From Pedobacter kyonggii (GTDB lineage: Bacteria; Bacteroidota; Bacteroidia; Sphingobacteriales; Sphingobacteriaceae): a DNA stretch of 64,000 nt. This document shows positions 17,623 through 27,049 of the stretch, piece after piece. Position numbers and translations under genes: made by a program. The notes beneath the pieces were generated by a model. The model ran no database searches. It was not told the DNA's origin and saw nothing but the letters and a program-made list of their open reading frames with translations. Positions within the stretch are counted from its first letter, which is position 1, and every line of letters starts with the position of its first letter. The stretch covers positions 186,001-250,000 of the forward strand of contig NZ_SIXF01000002.1 of NCBI RefSeq assembly GCF_004310665.1, written 5' to 3'.

Positions 17623-19566
17623 ATGATGGAATTTAAGTTAATTAACCTTTTACCCGAAAACTGGCTTCATGCCCTTGGTGCTACTTTATTCCACTCGCTA
17701 TGGCTTGGGGTAATATTGGCCTTGCTTGCCGGTTTGGTTATGTTTACTACCCGAAAAGCGAGCGCGGCGATGCGTTATAACCTCCTCACCATATGTTTGG
17801 CCCTGTTTGTTGTGGCCGTATTCTTCACCTTTTACAAAGAACTGCAAAAACCTATAGGTTCTATAGCTGATCAGGTCGCGATTAATCTTCCTAGCAGGGC
17901 TACCGATCAACCCGTAATTGCAAACGTTCAGCACGATATGTATTCGGGACTGAACAAAATTCTTTCTTTATGGAATGCCTATGCTTATCAGATTGTACTG
18001 GTCTGGTTTTTGATTATATGCGGAAAAAGCATTCAGTTAATGGTAGGTTTAAATGGTGTATATCATTTGCGTAAACATAAAACCTATGCTGCAGGTAAAA
18101 AGTGGGATGAAAAGTTAGCTATGCTAGCCGAAAAATTAGGTTTAAGTCAACCGGTTAAAATCATGCAATCAGGTATTGCGCAGGCGCCAATGGTTGTGGG
18201 GCATTTTAAACCCTTAATTCTGATTCCATTAGGTTTGCTTACCGGCCTGTCAAATGCAGAAGTTGAGGCTATTCTTTCTCACGAACTGGCCCACATTAAA
18301 CGCAAAGATTACCTGGTAAACCTATTGCAAAGCTTTATAGAAATCGTTTTCTTCTTTAACCCAGCGGTACTTTGGGTATCACAATTAATAAAAACAGAAC
18401 GCGAACATTGCTGTGATGATTTGGCCATTACCTGTGTAAGCGATCGCAAAAACTACGTTCAGGCCCTCATATTCTGTCAGGAGTTTAAGCAGCGTGCACC
18501 TGCTTATGCCATGGCGATAACGGGTAAGAAAGGTAGCCTGCTGCATAGAGCAAGCAGGATGTTATTCAATACCAATTCAACTTTAAACAAAATGGAAAAA
18601 ACAATATTAACCATCGCCCTGGTATCGGTTGTGGTTTGCTGTGCTGCGTTCAAGAGCGTGGGCAATGCAAAAACAGTTACCAGAAAAAAAATATCCACTT
18701 CAATACAAATTTTACAGGATACAGCGAAAAAAGCTAAGCCTGTTGAAGGGAAATCTGACGATCAATTGGAAAGGGAAATCAATTCGAAAGTGGATCGTCA
18801 ATTAAAACAGTTGGCAGAAAATGAGAAAATTAAACGCAATGAAACAGCAGAAGATGTGAAAGCAAGAATTGCTGATCAGCAAGCCAGAAAAGACGATGCT
18901 AGAAAGGCAGTAGCGGATGAGCAAATGCGGAAAGAAGACGCCAAAGCCAGAATTGCAGATGAAAAACGCCGTATCGCCGACGAGAAATTTGCTAAAGAAG
19001 ATGCTAGATTTGCTAAAGAGGATGCAAAATGGGCCAAGGAAGATGCCAAGTGGGCAAAAGAGGTTGATAAATGGGCAAAGGAAGACGCTAAATGGACCCA
19101 GGATGATAAAGAGGGTAGAGGAAACCGTGTACCAAGAGCACCACGTCCGCCGCGCCCACCTAGAGCACCAAAGGCACCCCGTGCTGCATATGCTGTACCG
19201 CCGGCACCGCCGTTGCCTTCGGTTCCATCAACTCCAACTAATCCACCAGCTCCACCTACGCCTCCAACCCCACCTCTATATAACCAAAAAACAAGTACCA
19301 GAACAGGTGTACAGCGTACGGTTACCTCGAAAACCGTAACCAACGGAGATGGACACGATTATACCAACGAAATCAATCAGCAATTGATGAAAGATGGCAT
19401 TATTACCAGTACCAATAAATTGTCGTACAAACTCAGTAAAGACGATTTAATTGTAAATGGCGTAAAACAAAATGCTGATGTACAGAAAAAATACAAGCAA
19501 AGGTTTTTGAAAAACGATAAGCATTCGCTGATGTATAATTTCCTGATAGAAAACAATAAAAACTAA
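17623..19566 (+). CDS. BlaR1-like M56 family membrane metallopeptidase with heptad and proline-rich tail
   Basis: Integral membrane zinc protease of the BlaR1/MecR1 family, expected to cleave the BlaI repressor. Four hydrophobic segments flank the cytoplasmic gluzincin domain. The active site is HELAH at 220-224 with the downstream EREHCCDD segment. A last TM (about 325-345) leads not to a penicillin-binding sensor but to a periplasmic tail of roughly 300 residues. This tail has charged coiled-coil sequence, six heptads of the type KWAKEDA, a Pro/Arg-rich then Pro-rich stretch, and a small C-terminal domain. It may sense the envelope mechanically or by binding, rather than binding a beta-lactam (inference). 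The second Met is an alternative start. Confidence 0.9.
   Translation: MMEFKLINLLPENWLHALGATLFHSLWLGVILALLAGLVMFTTRKASAAMRYNLLTICLALFVVAVFFTFYKELQKPIGSIADQVAINLPSRATDQPVIANVQHDMYSGLNKILSLWNAYAYQIVLVWFLIICGKSIQLMVGLNGVYHLRKHKTYAAGKKWDEKLAMLAEKLGLSQPVKIMQSGIAQAPMVVGHFKPLILIPLGLLTGLSNAEVEAILSHELAHIKRKDYLVNLLQSFIEIVFFFNPAVLWVSQLIKTEREHCCDDLAITCVSDRKNYVQALIFCQEFKQRAPAYAMAITGKKGSLLHRASRMLFNTNSTLNKMEKTILTIALVSVVVCCAAFKSVGNAKTVTRKKISTSIQILQDTAKKAKPVEGKSDDQLEREINSKVDRQLKQLAENEKIKRNETAEDVKARIADQQARKDDARKAVADEQMRKEDAKARIADEKRRIADEKFAKEDARFAKEDAKWAKEDAKWAKEVDKWAKEDAKWTQDDKEGRGNRVPRAPRPPRPPRAPKAPRAAYAVPPAPPLPSVPSTPTNPPAPPTPPTPPLYNQKTSTRTGVQRTVTSKTVTNGDGHDYTNEINQQLMKDGIITSTNKLSYKLSKDDLIVNGVKQNADVQKKYKQRFLKNDKHSLMYNFLIENNKN
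18985..19110 (+). repeat. Six in-frame 21-bp repeats (heptad KWAKEDA)
   Basis: Six consecutive seven-residue units: KFAKEDA, RFAKEDA, KWAKEDA, KWAKEVD, KWAKEDA, KWTQDDK. Codon choice varies between units, so the array is old or under selection at the protein level rather than a recent slippage product. Confidence 0.9.
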
Positions 19567-19595
19567 GTTCTAAAAGCGCTAACCCAATTCACATC

Positions 19596-22043
19596 ATGAA
19601 ATTTAAGCTCATGGCTTTTTTAGCCGTATGGATGAATATTGCCCTTACCTTTGCTCAAGCCCAAACTCCTCCATCGAAAATTTACGGCCGTGTATTGGAT
19701 GCCGATGGAAAAAATATAGAATTTGCCACAGCTGCACTGCTTAAAGATTCGGTATTGGTTAAAACGACCTTCACCGAAAAGGATGGACTGTTTAGTTTCA
19801 ATAAGCTCAGTTATGGAAAATACCTCATCAAGGTATCGGTTGTAGGTTCGCCTATTTATCAAACCGATACCTTGGTTTTAACTGCCAATCGCGCTGTGAT
19901 CAATTTGGCCGACATCAAGATCAAAGCTGGAGCAACCAATTTAAAAGATGTGAATATTTCGGGTCAGAAAGCTTTTGTAGAGCGGAAAATAGACCGTACT
20001 GTTGTCAATGTTGATGCTTTGATCTCCAATGCAGGCACAACCGCAATGGATGTGCTGAGCAAATCGCCTGGGGTAAATGTAGATCAGAATGGGGTAATCT
20101 CGCTCAAAGGCAAGAGTGGGGTGGCCATTTTTATTGATGATAAACCAACTTATTTATCGGGTGCCGACCTTGATAATTACCTGCGTTCGTTGCCTTCCTC
20201 TTCACTTGATCAGATTGAACTGATGACCAATCCACCTGCCAAGTACGATGCTGCTGGCAATGGAGGCGTAATCAATATCAAAACCAAGAAAACCAAAATC
20301 GCTGGGTTTAATGGAGGCATTAACCTGAGTTTGAACCAGGGGGAGTTAAGTCGCTCGAACAATAGTTTTAACTTTAATTACCGCAAGGATAAGCTTAACA
20401 TTTTTGGTAACCTGAGTTATAATTTAAATAACAGTTTTACTGATCTTGATCTGAACCGTAAGTATAAAAATGATGATGGTAGTGCCAAATCCTACTTTAA
20501 TCAAAACTCTTATTTCCGCAGGCATGGCAATACTTTTAATTTGAAAACAGGGCTTGATTATTATGCATCAGACCGCACAACCTGGGGCGTTGTACTTACC
20601 GGAATGAACCGGATTTCCAAACAGGTAAACAACAATACCAGTAATTTGTCTAATGCGTCAATGCAGTTAGATTCGGTCATCAGGGCTGAAAATATCGATC
20701 AGATCAAATACCAGAATGCGGGTGTAAATTTAAATTACAGGCACAAATTTAAGCAGGCAGGACGAGAATTGACCTTTGATGCCGATTATCTGCTTTACAG
20801 AAATCAAACCGATCAAACTTACTACAACTTCAGTTACCTGCCCAGCGGAGCCTTAAAATACCAGGATATTTTAACAGGTAACCTCCCTTCAAATATTGAT
20901 ATCTATACCGCTAAAGCCGATTATTCACATCCACTGGAAAATAAGTGGAAGCTTGATGCGGGTGTTAAAACCGCTTATACCAAAACCGATAATATTGCCG
21001 ATTACTTTAATACCGCAAACGGGAAAACCAGTGCCGATTATGAAAAGAGCAATCACTTTTTATATGAGGAGAATATCAATGCGGTTTATCTGAATATGAG
21101 CAGAGAAGGGAAGCGGTTTTCGCTCCAGGCTGGCTTGAGGTATGAAAATACGCTTTCTAATGGGCACCAATTAGGCAATTTGATCAAACCCGATTCGAGT
21201 TTTAAAAGAACCTATAACAGTTTATTTCCAACACTTTATTTCTCCTATAAACTCGATACTGCAGGAAACAATCAACTGGGACTGAATTATGGAAGAAGGA
21301 TCGATCGGCCGTATTATCAGGACCTTAATCCATTCTTTTCTCCCTTGGATAAGTTTACTTATTACGTTGGCAATCCTTTTTTAAAGCCTTCATTTACACA
21401 AAGTATCGAACTTTCTCATACTTATAAAAATAAGATTACCACAACATTTGGTTACAGCTGGGTGAGAGATGAGGTGAACGAAACCATCGAAATTTTAAAT
21501 GGCACCTATTACAGCAGACCAGCAAATGTGGGCAAAACGAGAGTGGCCAATGTTTCGGTAAATGCGGAGATCAACCTCACGAAATGGGTTAAACTAAATA
21601 GCTACATGGAATTCGCGAAAATAGTTTCGAAGACTGATTTTTATACGGGGTTTTTGGTTACCAATGGTAGTTACTTTAGGGCAAATCCTAATCTGCAATT
21701 TAAAATTAGCCCGAGCTGGAATGCTGAGGTAAATATGAGTTACCAGAGTAAACTATCTAATGTACAGTTTTTATTGGGTGAAGTACATGAGTTCGGTGCA
21801 GCGGTGCAGAAAAAACTTTCAGCAAAAAGTACGTTGAAATTAACCGCTAATGACATTTTCAGAACCCGGATTTATAATGGTATAATCAATAATCTGGCAA
21901 ACACAGAAGCAAACTGGGTTAACCGTCAGGATTCGAGATCGGTTGTAGTGAGTTATAATTACCGTTTTGGTAAAGCTTTTTCTTCGCCGGCTAAACACGA
22001 GTCTTCTGGTGCGGATGCAGAAAAGAACAGGGTGAAGAATTAA
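19596..22043 (+). CDS. Outer-membrane beta-barrel TonB-dependent receptor-like protein
   Basis: 815 residues with a signal peptide (about 1-21). A carboxypeptidase-regulatory-like beta-sandwich follows (about 27-110), then a plug domain (about 125-230, with GVAIFIDDKPTYL and YDAAGNGGVINIKTKK), then the barrel of the Bacteroidota OMP_b-brl_3 class. There is no clear TonB box. It lies 29 bp after the M56 gene, so it is probably the third gene of the BlaI operon. BlaI/M56/receptor operons are common in this phylum; the ligand is unknown. Confidence 0.9.
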   Translation: MKFKLMAFLAVWMNIALTFAQAQTPPSKIYGRVLDADGKNIEFATAALLKDSVLVKTTFTEKDGLFSFNKLSYGKYLIKVSVVGSPIYQTDTLVLTANRAVINLADIKIKAGATNLKDVNISGQKAFVERKIDRTVVNVDALISNAGTTAMDVLSKSPGVNVDQNGVISLKGKSGVAIFIDDKPTYLSGADLDNYLRSLPSSSLDQIELMTNPPAKYDAAGNGGVINIKTKKTKIAGFNGGINLSLNQGELSRSNNSFNFNYRKDKLNIFGNLSYNLNNSFTDLDLNRKYKNDDGSAKSYFNQNSYFRRHGNTFNLKTGLDYYASDRTTWGVVLTGMNRISKQVNNNTSNLSNASMQLDSVIRAENIDQIKYQNAGVNLNYRHKFKQAGRELTFDADYLLYRNQTDQTYYNFSYLPSGALKYQDILTGNLPSNIDIYTAKADYSHPLENKWKLDAGVKTAYTKTDNIADYFNTANGKTSADYEKSNHFLYEENINAVYLNMSREGKRFSLQAGLRYENTLSNGHQLGNLIKPDSSFKRTYNSLFPTLYFSYKLDTAGNNQLGLNYGRRIDRPYYQDLNPFFSPLDKFTYYVGNPFLKPSFTQSIELSHTYKNKITTTFGYSWVRDEVNETIEILNGTYYSRPANVGKTRVANVSVNAEINLTKWVKLNSYMEFAKIVSKTDFYTGFLVTNGSYFRANPNLQFKISPSWNAEVNMSYQSKLSNVQFLLGEVHEFGAAVQKKLSAKSTLKLTANDIFRTRIYNGIINNLANTEANWVNRQDSRSVVVSYNYRFGKAFSSPAKHESSGADAEKNRVKN

Positions 22044-22053
22044 TGGAACAATT

Positions 22054-22098
22054 CGTCATCCCGACTGGCGCACAGCGAATGGAGGGATCTATAGAATT
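22054..22098 (+). repeat. Dispersed CGTCATCCCGACT element, copy 1
   Basis: Shares the order CGTCATC-CGAC-GC-GCG-AATGGAGGGATCT with the copies at 22365 and 28666. It lies just after the receptor gene stop. Confidence 0.6.
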
Positions 22099-22364
22099 GA
22101 TCATTTTTTTGAACAGCAGTGTCTGTGGTGCTTCGGTTCCGATAATCCCGCCCTTGGCTTAATCCCTTTGAATCCCGATGTAAAATCGGGAGGAACAACG
22201 CTGCTGGTCGGGTTTATTTACCCTGCATAGTAGCACTGTTTAAGTTTTTTAAACCCGATCTGAGCGGGATGCCGATTCCTTCTAATTGGCAGAAGCGGGA
22301 GCGGGGCTGGTTTAACCTAAAAGCTCCCTCAATTGCTTTCCAAAAAAAAATACAAGTGATAGGT

Positions 22365-22400
22365 CGTCATCCCGACTAGAGCAAAGTGTAATGGAGGATA
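22365..22400 (+). repeat. Dispersed CGTCATCCCGACT element, copy 2
   Basis: CGTCATCCCGACTAGAGCAA followed by AATGGAGGA. Shorter than copy 1, in the same orientation, about 310 bp away. Confidence 0.55.
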
Positions 22401-22468
22401 AGCGCTTGATAAGCGTTGTCAACTTACTAGCGACATGGCGATTAAAAGTTTACAACGCTATCTTTCCC

Positions 22469-23758
22469 TTACACAAACTGGTTTAATACTAAAACCCCAA
22501 TAAGCCCTAAAACAGAAACCAGGCTTTCCATCATGGTCCAGGTGCTGAAAGTTTCTTTCAGGCTTAGGTTAAAGTATTCTTTAAACATCCAGAAACCTGT
22601 ATCGTTTACGTGAGAAAACATTAAACTCCCTGCGCCGACCGATAAAACCATTAACTCTGGCGGTGTACCGGGGCCAATTAGCGGCAATACCATACCCGAA
22701 GCGGTTAGTGCGGCCACTGTTGCTGAACCCAGGGTTATCCTCAGTGATGCGGTGATCAACCAGGCGAGTAATAATGGCGATAAATTTAGACCGCCAGTAA
22801 GCTGTTTTACGGTTTCGCCCATACCACTATCGATCAAAATCTGTTTAAAGGCGCCACCTGCTGCAATAATGAGGATAATCATGGCAACACTCTTAACACC
22901 CTCAGCGCACGATTCCATTGCTTTTGTAATGGAAGTTTTTTGAACCGCTAAAGCAATAATAACCGAAATTAATAAGGCAGCGGTAGGATCGGCTAAAAAT
23001 ATAAACAGCGGTTTACCGATATAATCGAATTTAAAACTACTCCCTATGGTCCCCGCGATAATTAAAAATACTGGCAACAATGCGGTAGTGAAACTCCTTG
23101 AAGCGGAAGGAAGGTTTTCTTCTTCGTTGATACTGAAGTGCTGAAGAGTTACCGATTGATCGCGTTTGAGAATCAACCGTGGGAAATAGATTCCGGCAAT
23201 AACTGCAATAGGTACACTTAAAGTTAAACCGTAAATTAATGTTTTACCAATATCGGCATGGAAAATACCAGCTAAAGCAACCGGGCCAGGGTGGGGCGGT
23301 AAAAAACCATGTGTTACCGAAAGGGCTGTGGCCATTGGTATGCCGATGTATAATTTTGATAGTCCTGTTGTGGCAGAAATGGCAAAAACCAAAGGGATTA
23401 ACACCACAAAACCTGCATTGTAAAACAAAGGAATCCCCACCAATAAACCGGTTAACAGCACAGCCCATTGAATGTTCTTTTTGCCAAAGGCCCCGATCAA
23501 TATGAAAACGATCTTTTTTGCCGATCCACTATCTTCAATCAATTTGCCCATCATCGCACCGAGTGCCAAAACCATTACCATGCTGCCCAGCGTACTGCCT
23601 ATACCATTGCTGATAGAGCTCATTACCTTTGTGGCGGGCATGCCCAATAAAAGACCTGTAATAATCGCCACAGCAATTAGGGCAATCATTGGGTTGATCT
23701 TTTTCAAGATCAGCACGAAAAGCAACAGGATGCCGAAGAGTAGGATAAGTAATGACAT
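22469..23758 (-). CDS. GntP family gluconate:H+ symporter
   Basis: Polytopic inner-membrane permease of 429 residues with about 12-13 helices across its whole length. Family hallmarks include GFLPPHPGPVALAG and the conserved internal HVNDTGFW segment near the C-terminus, plus SGTVA/ITLGSATVAALTASG-type loops. Expected substrate is gluconate or a related sugar acid. No kinase or dehydratase gene is adjacent, so the assignment stays at family level. Confidence 0.93.
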   Translation of the reverse strand: MSLLILLFGILLLFVLILKKINPMIALIAVAIITGLLLGMPATKVMSSISNGIGSTLGSMVMVLALGAMMGKLIEDSGSAKKIVFILIGAFGKKNIQWAVLLTGLLVGIPLFYNAGFVVLIPLVFAISATTGLSKLYIGIPMATALSVTHGFLPPHPGPVALAGIFHADIGKTLIYGLTLSVPIAVIAGIYFPRLILKRDQSVTLQHFSINEEENLPSASRSFTTALLPVFLIIAGTIGSSFKFDYIGKPLFIFLADPTAALLISVIIALAVQKTSITKAMESCAEGVKSVAMIILIIAAGGAFKQILIDSGMGETVKQLTGGLNLSPLLLAWLITASLRITLGSATVAALTASGMVLPLIGPGTPPELMVLSVGAGSLMFSHVNDTGFWMFKEYFNLSLKETFSTWTMMESLVSVLGLIGVLVLNQFV

Positions 23759-23796
23759 TTGGTTAGGGCTTAGGTAATGTGATTAGATGTAGCTTT

Positions 23797-23875
23797 TAAC
23801 ACGGATGCACACAGATAAACACTGATTTTAATATTATCTGTCTCTATCCTTTTTATCTGTGGTTAATTTTCATTT
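23797..23875. repeat. Intergenic element with CACAGATAAACAC core
   Basis: Contains GGATGCACACAGATAAACAC...ATTATCTGT...TATCTGTGGTTAA. The same phrases appear in reverse order at 41444-41520 (TGTGTTTATCTGTGTGCATC), so it is a dispersed repeat seen in both orientations. Confidence 0.6.
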
Positions 23876-23890
23876 TTTTTTTAGCGCTTT

Positions 23891-24073
23891 TTACTTTTTA
23901 ACAGTAATGGTTCTGCCGGTAACGAGATGAAACTCGTAAACCCGGTATAGGCCATCGTCGCTAATCTCTATATTTTCTACCAGGCCGGTTTTGCTAAAAG
24001 TATCGGTTACCATATCGCCAATTTTTACATCTTGTAGAATATCGTTAGGTGTATCGTTGTTTAATCTAATCAT
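23891..24073 (-). CDS. Small hypothetical protein, 60 aa
   Basis: The start at 24073 (MIRLNNDTP) is preferred over a longer frame, because the upstream 48 codons look like random non-coding sequence. The product is a small beta-rich protein (VKIGDMVTDTFSKTGLVENIEI...YRVYEFHLVTGRTITVKK) that could fold as an SH3/KOW-like barrel. I recognise no family. It lies between the GntP gene and the ABC permease gene. Confidence 0.65.
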   Translation of the reverse strand: MIRLNNDTPNDILQDVKIGDMVTDTFSKTGLVENIEISDDGLYRVYEFHLVTGRTITVKK

Positions 24074-24216
24074 AATCGTAAAAGTATCAATTATTAGTAA
24101 AACTTGTAGGATTGTTTTAATCCGTTGTTGAGCGTGTGCAACTTGAATAGTAATGAGATAATATTTAAGCCTCATACTTGGTGTTATGTTAAAGATCAAC
24201 TTGCTTTGTGGCTCCA

Positions 24217-24262
24217 ATCATCAAAAGAGAAAGCTTGGTAATGATGCAACGCAGTGGTTCGG
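24217..24262 (+). repeat. Direct repeat, copy 1 of 2
   Basis: AATCATCAAAAGAGAAAGCT followed by TGGTAATGATGCAACGCAGTGGTTCG. It is nearly identical to 24381-24425, 164 bp downstream. Confidence 0.85.
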
Positions 24263-24380
24263 TTCCAAAGAACGGTCGTTATGCCCGCGCAGGTGGGAAT
24301 CTTAAAGCTTATGGCATTACGATTCCTTGTTATTTACTTTTATGAATAAATCATTCTTGAGTTCCAAAAAGCGCAGAGAC

Positions 24381-24425
24381 AATCATCAAAAGAGAAAGCT
24401 GGTGATGATGCAACGCAATGGTTCG
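24381..24425 (+). repeat. Direct repeat, copy 2 of 2
   Basis: The same sequence as 24217-24262 with three small differences. It continues into GTGAAGACACGAACCACGG, which resembles 1591-1610. No gene lies in 24074-24514. Confidence 0.85.
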
Positions 24426-24514
24426 TGAAGACACGAACCACGGATCAATTTACTGTTCTGTGTGCTCTGTGCCTTTCTCTGTTTGCTCGGTGGTTAATAC
24501 CTACCGCTCACCGC

Positions 24515-27049
24515 TTAACTTTCCGTCCTTAAAATCTTTAATGGTGGTTGATTCAGTATACTCCTGGTGCTTAATACCCCTGTAATTACCACGAGCAATA
24601 CAATTGAACCAAATAACAATACAGTTGGTATAAATGGAGGTAAGAAGGTTGCATCAAAAGTGAATTTAGCTAATGCCCAGCTTCCGCCGATGGCTAAAAC
24701 TAATCCGGCACCTGCGGCAAAAGCCCCTAAAAAGAAATATTCAATCGCGTTTATTGCTAAAATCTGCTTTCTGCTTGCACCCATGGTCCGCAATAAAATA
24801 CTTTCTTTTATCCGCTGGTTTTTACTGGTTAATACCGAAGATATTAAAACAATCCAACCGGTAACCATGCTAAAGCCAGCCATAAACTGAATTACAAAAC
24901 CGATTTTGCTTAATAGCTCATCTAAAAGTTTTAATACCAGATCTAAATCGATGACTGAAACATTTGGAAATTTTTGCACAACTTCTCCCTGAAAACGAGC
25001 TGAAACTTCGCCCGATGGTACCCGGGTCATCAACACATGAAACTGTGGTGCTTCTTCTAATACCCCTGCCGGAAAAACAACCCTGAAATTGGTCTGCATC
25101 CTGCTCCAGTTTACTTCCCTCAAACTTCCAACAACTGTTGGAATCATCATACCCTGCACATTAAAAAGAATTTTATCATTCAGCTCAACATGAATCTGCT
25201 GGGCATAACGCTGATCTAAAGAAATATAAACCGTTTCATTAGGTTTTATTTTCCCTGTCCATTTGCCTGCTGTAATTTTCTCTGCTGCGGTTAAAGTATC
25301 CTGATAGGTAGCCCTGATTTCGTTGCGGTAAGCCCTTCTGTTATTGGTATCTGCACTGGCTTTCTTTCCGTTAATTTCTTCAATCCGCATGGTAATTACA
25401 GGCACCTGGTTCATTAGCGGCAATTTGAAAGCTTTGGTTAAACTGTCTAATCTCTCCTTTTGTGTATTCTGGATATCGAACATCACCATATTGGGCTGGT
25501 TGGCGCCTGATGAAAGTGTAACGCGACTCATTAATATCCCCTGAACAAAAAACAGGGTGCAGATAAATGCAGTTGATAAACCTATAGAAACGGTAAGCAT
25601 CAAGGTTTGGTTATTCGGACGGTAGAGGTTAGCAAAGCCCTGTCGCCATAAATAACTGGATGAATTGGGTAAGAGTTTTCTTACCAGGAACATCAATAGT
25701 TTAGAAAGTATAATCAACAGAACAAAAGCAATGGCAATACTTGCAGTAAAAGCCAGCGTTTGTATCCATGTTTTCATCTGCAAGTGCGTAAAAGCCGTAA
25801 TAAAAACCGCCATAAGCAGATACACCAACCAGGTTAGCGGATCTCTTTTTCCAGTTGCTTTTTCGAAAGATATGCGGATGGCATTTAATGGCGAAATTCT
25901 TCTAACGGATAGGAGTGAGGGAAGGGCGAAGAGGACCGAGATGATCAGACCCAGTAACAGCCCTTGACCAACAGCAGGCCATGAAACCTGTATGGTGATC
26001 TCCACAGGTAAAAAATCTTTTAGTACCAAAGGGAGCAAGAACTGTATTCCCGTACCCAGAACGGCCCCTAAAACAGAGGCGATTAAGCCAATGAAAAAGA
26101 CCTGGATAAGGTAGATTAAAAAGGCATGACGTGATTTTAACCCTAAACACCTAAGCGTGGCAATAGCACTTAACTTTTCCTGGATGTATACATGGGTAGC
26201 ACTACCTACGCCAACGCAACCCAGCAGCAAAGCGATAAAACCAGATAAAGCTAGAAAACGGTTTACATCTTTAAACGATCTTCCGGTCTGTTCTTTTCTC
26301 GATTCAACTGTATCGGCATCAAAACCTTCTTTTTCTAATTTGCTGTCCTGCTTTTTTACCCATTCATCTATCTTGGACGGATCGTTGTACCTGAAATAAA
26401 ATTTATTGTTGATCCGGCTTCCGGTTTTAATGAGATTGGTTTTATCGAGGATTTGTAATGGAATATAAACGGTAGGCGCAATACTTGCACCAATACCGGT
26501 TTGGCCTGGAGCTTTGGTTAAAGTGCCCAATATGTTGAAATTGAGATCGCCTATTTTTACCGAATCGCCAACTTTTGCATTAAACTGTAGCATTAGGGTT
26601 TGATCTACCAATGCATTTCTTCCCGATTGAAAATGTTTTGCTGCGGCTAAAGGAATGGTTTCTATTGTACCATAATAGGGGTAATTTCCCTCTAGTGCTT
26701 TCATCTGTACCAAACGGCTGCCCCCGCCTCTCTGGAAATAGATCATCGAAGCAAAGGTTTTCTCTTGCGATCGCTCATCGCCAAGTGTATCGAGCATTTT
26801 TTGCATCGCTTTGCTTACACCCTTCCGGCTATCTAAAACCAGATCGGCTCCTGTAAGTTCCTTTGCCTGTGCATCGATATCCTTTTGCAGGTTATCTTTA
26901 AACGAATAAACTGCAACAAGTGCGGCAATGCCCAAAACGATGGATGAGATAAAGAGCAATAAACGTGCACGGTTTTTCCTGCTATCACGCCAGGCCATTT
27001 TAAACAGCCACGAAAACTTAATAGATTGTTTTGGGATGGTATTAGGCAT
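24515..27049 (-). CDS. ABC transporter permease, YbbP-like (FtsX superfamily)
   Basis: 844-residue inner-membrane permease with a MacB-type periplasmic core domain after the first TM (about 30-50) and two FtsX-type membrane blocks (about 265-385 and the last 120 residues), plus middle helices around 410-500. This is the layout of YbbP-type permeases, which do not transport classically but are thought to drive periplasmic or envelope work. The first 8 bp overlap the end of the ATPase gene. The neighbouring ATPase and divergent esterase reproduce the ybbP-ybbA-tesA arrangement of enterobacteria. Confidence 0.9.
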   Translation of the reverse strand: MPNTIPKQSIKFSWLFKMAWRDSRKNRARLLLFISSIVLGIAALVAVYSFKDNLQKDIDAQAKELTGADLVLDSRKGVSKAMQKMLDTLGDERSQEKTFASMIYFQRGGGSRLVQMKALEGNYPYYGTIETIPLAAAKHFQSGRNALVDQTLMLQFNAKVGDSVKIGDLNFNILGTLTKAPGQTGIGASIAPTVYIPLQILDKTNLIKTGSRINNKFYFRYNDPSKIDEWVKKQDSKLEKEGFDADTVESRKEQTGRSFKDVNRFLALSGFIALLLGCVGVGSATHVYIQEKLSAIATLRCLGLKSRHAFLIYLIQVFFIGLIASVLGAVLGTGIQFLLPLVLKDFLPVEITIQVSWPAVGQGLLLGLIISVLFALPSLLSVRRISPLNAIRISFEKATGKRDPLTWLVYLLMAVFITAFTHLQMKTWIQTLAFTASIAIAFVLLIILSKLLMFLVRKLLPNSSSYLWRQGFANLYRPNNQTLMLTVSIGLSTAFICTLFFVQGILMSRVTLSSGANQPNMVMFDIQNTQKERLDSLTKAFKLPLMNQVPVITMRIEEINGKKASADTNNRRAYRNEIRATYQDTLTAAEKITAGKWTGKIKPNETVYISLDQRYAQQIHVELNDKILFNVQGMMIPTVVGSLREVNWSRMQTNFRVVFPAGVLEEAPQFHVLMTRVPSGEVSARFQGEVVQKFPNVSVIDLDLVLKLLDELLSKIGFVIQFMAGFSMVTGWIVLISSVLTSKNQRIKESILLRTMGASRKQILAINAIEYFFLGAFAAGAGLVLAIGGSWALAKFTFDATFLPPFIPTVLLFGSIVLLVVITGVLSTRSILNQPPLKILRTES

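Larger units (their letters stand above)
22044..22468. other. Repeat-rich intergenic region
   Basis: No gene. It has two copies of a dispersed element starting CGTCATCCCGACT (22054-22098 and 22365-22400), plus a hairpin-rich central part (AATCCCGATGTAAAATCGGGA near 22170, AAACCCGATCTGAGCGGGAT near 22250). Phrases resemble those at 7540-7760. Confidence 0.6.

Noticed and set aside
18917-19339. 140-residue Lys/Arg/His-rich frame within the M56 gene
   Set aside because: Out-of-frame reading of the heptad and proline-rich repeats; no start context or homology-like features.
18876-19343. Gly/Ala-rich 155-residue reading frame opposite the M56 tail
   Set aside because: It is the antisense shadow of the proline-rich and heptad repeats (Pro codons read backwards give Gly).
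24217-24425. CRISPR-like array
   Set aside because: Only two repeat units with a 118-nt spacer and no cas genes in the window.
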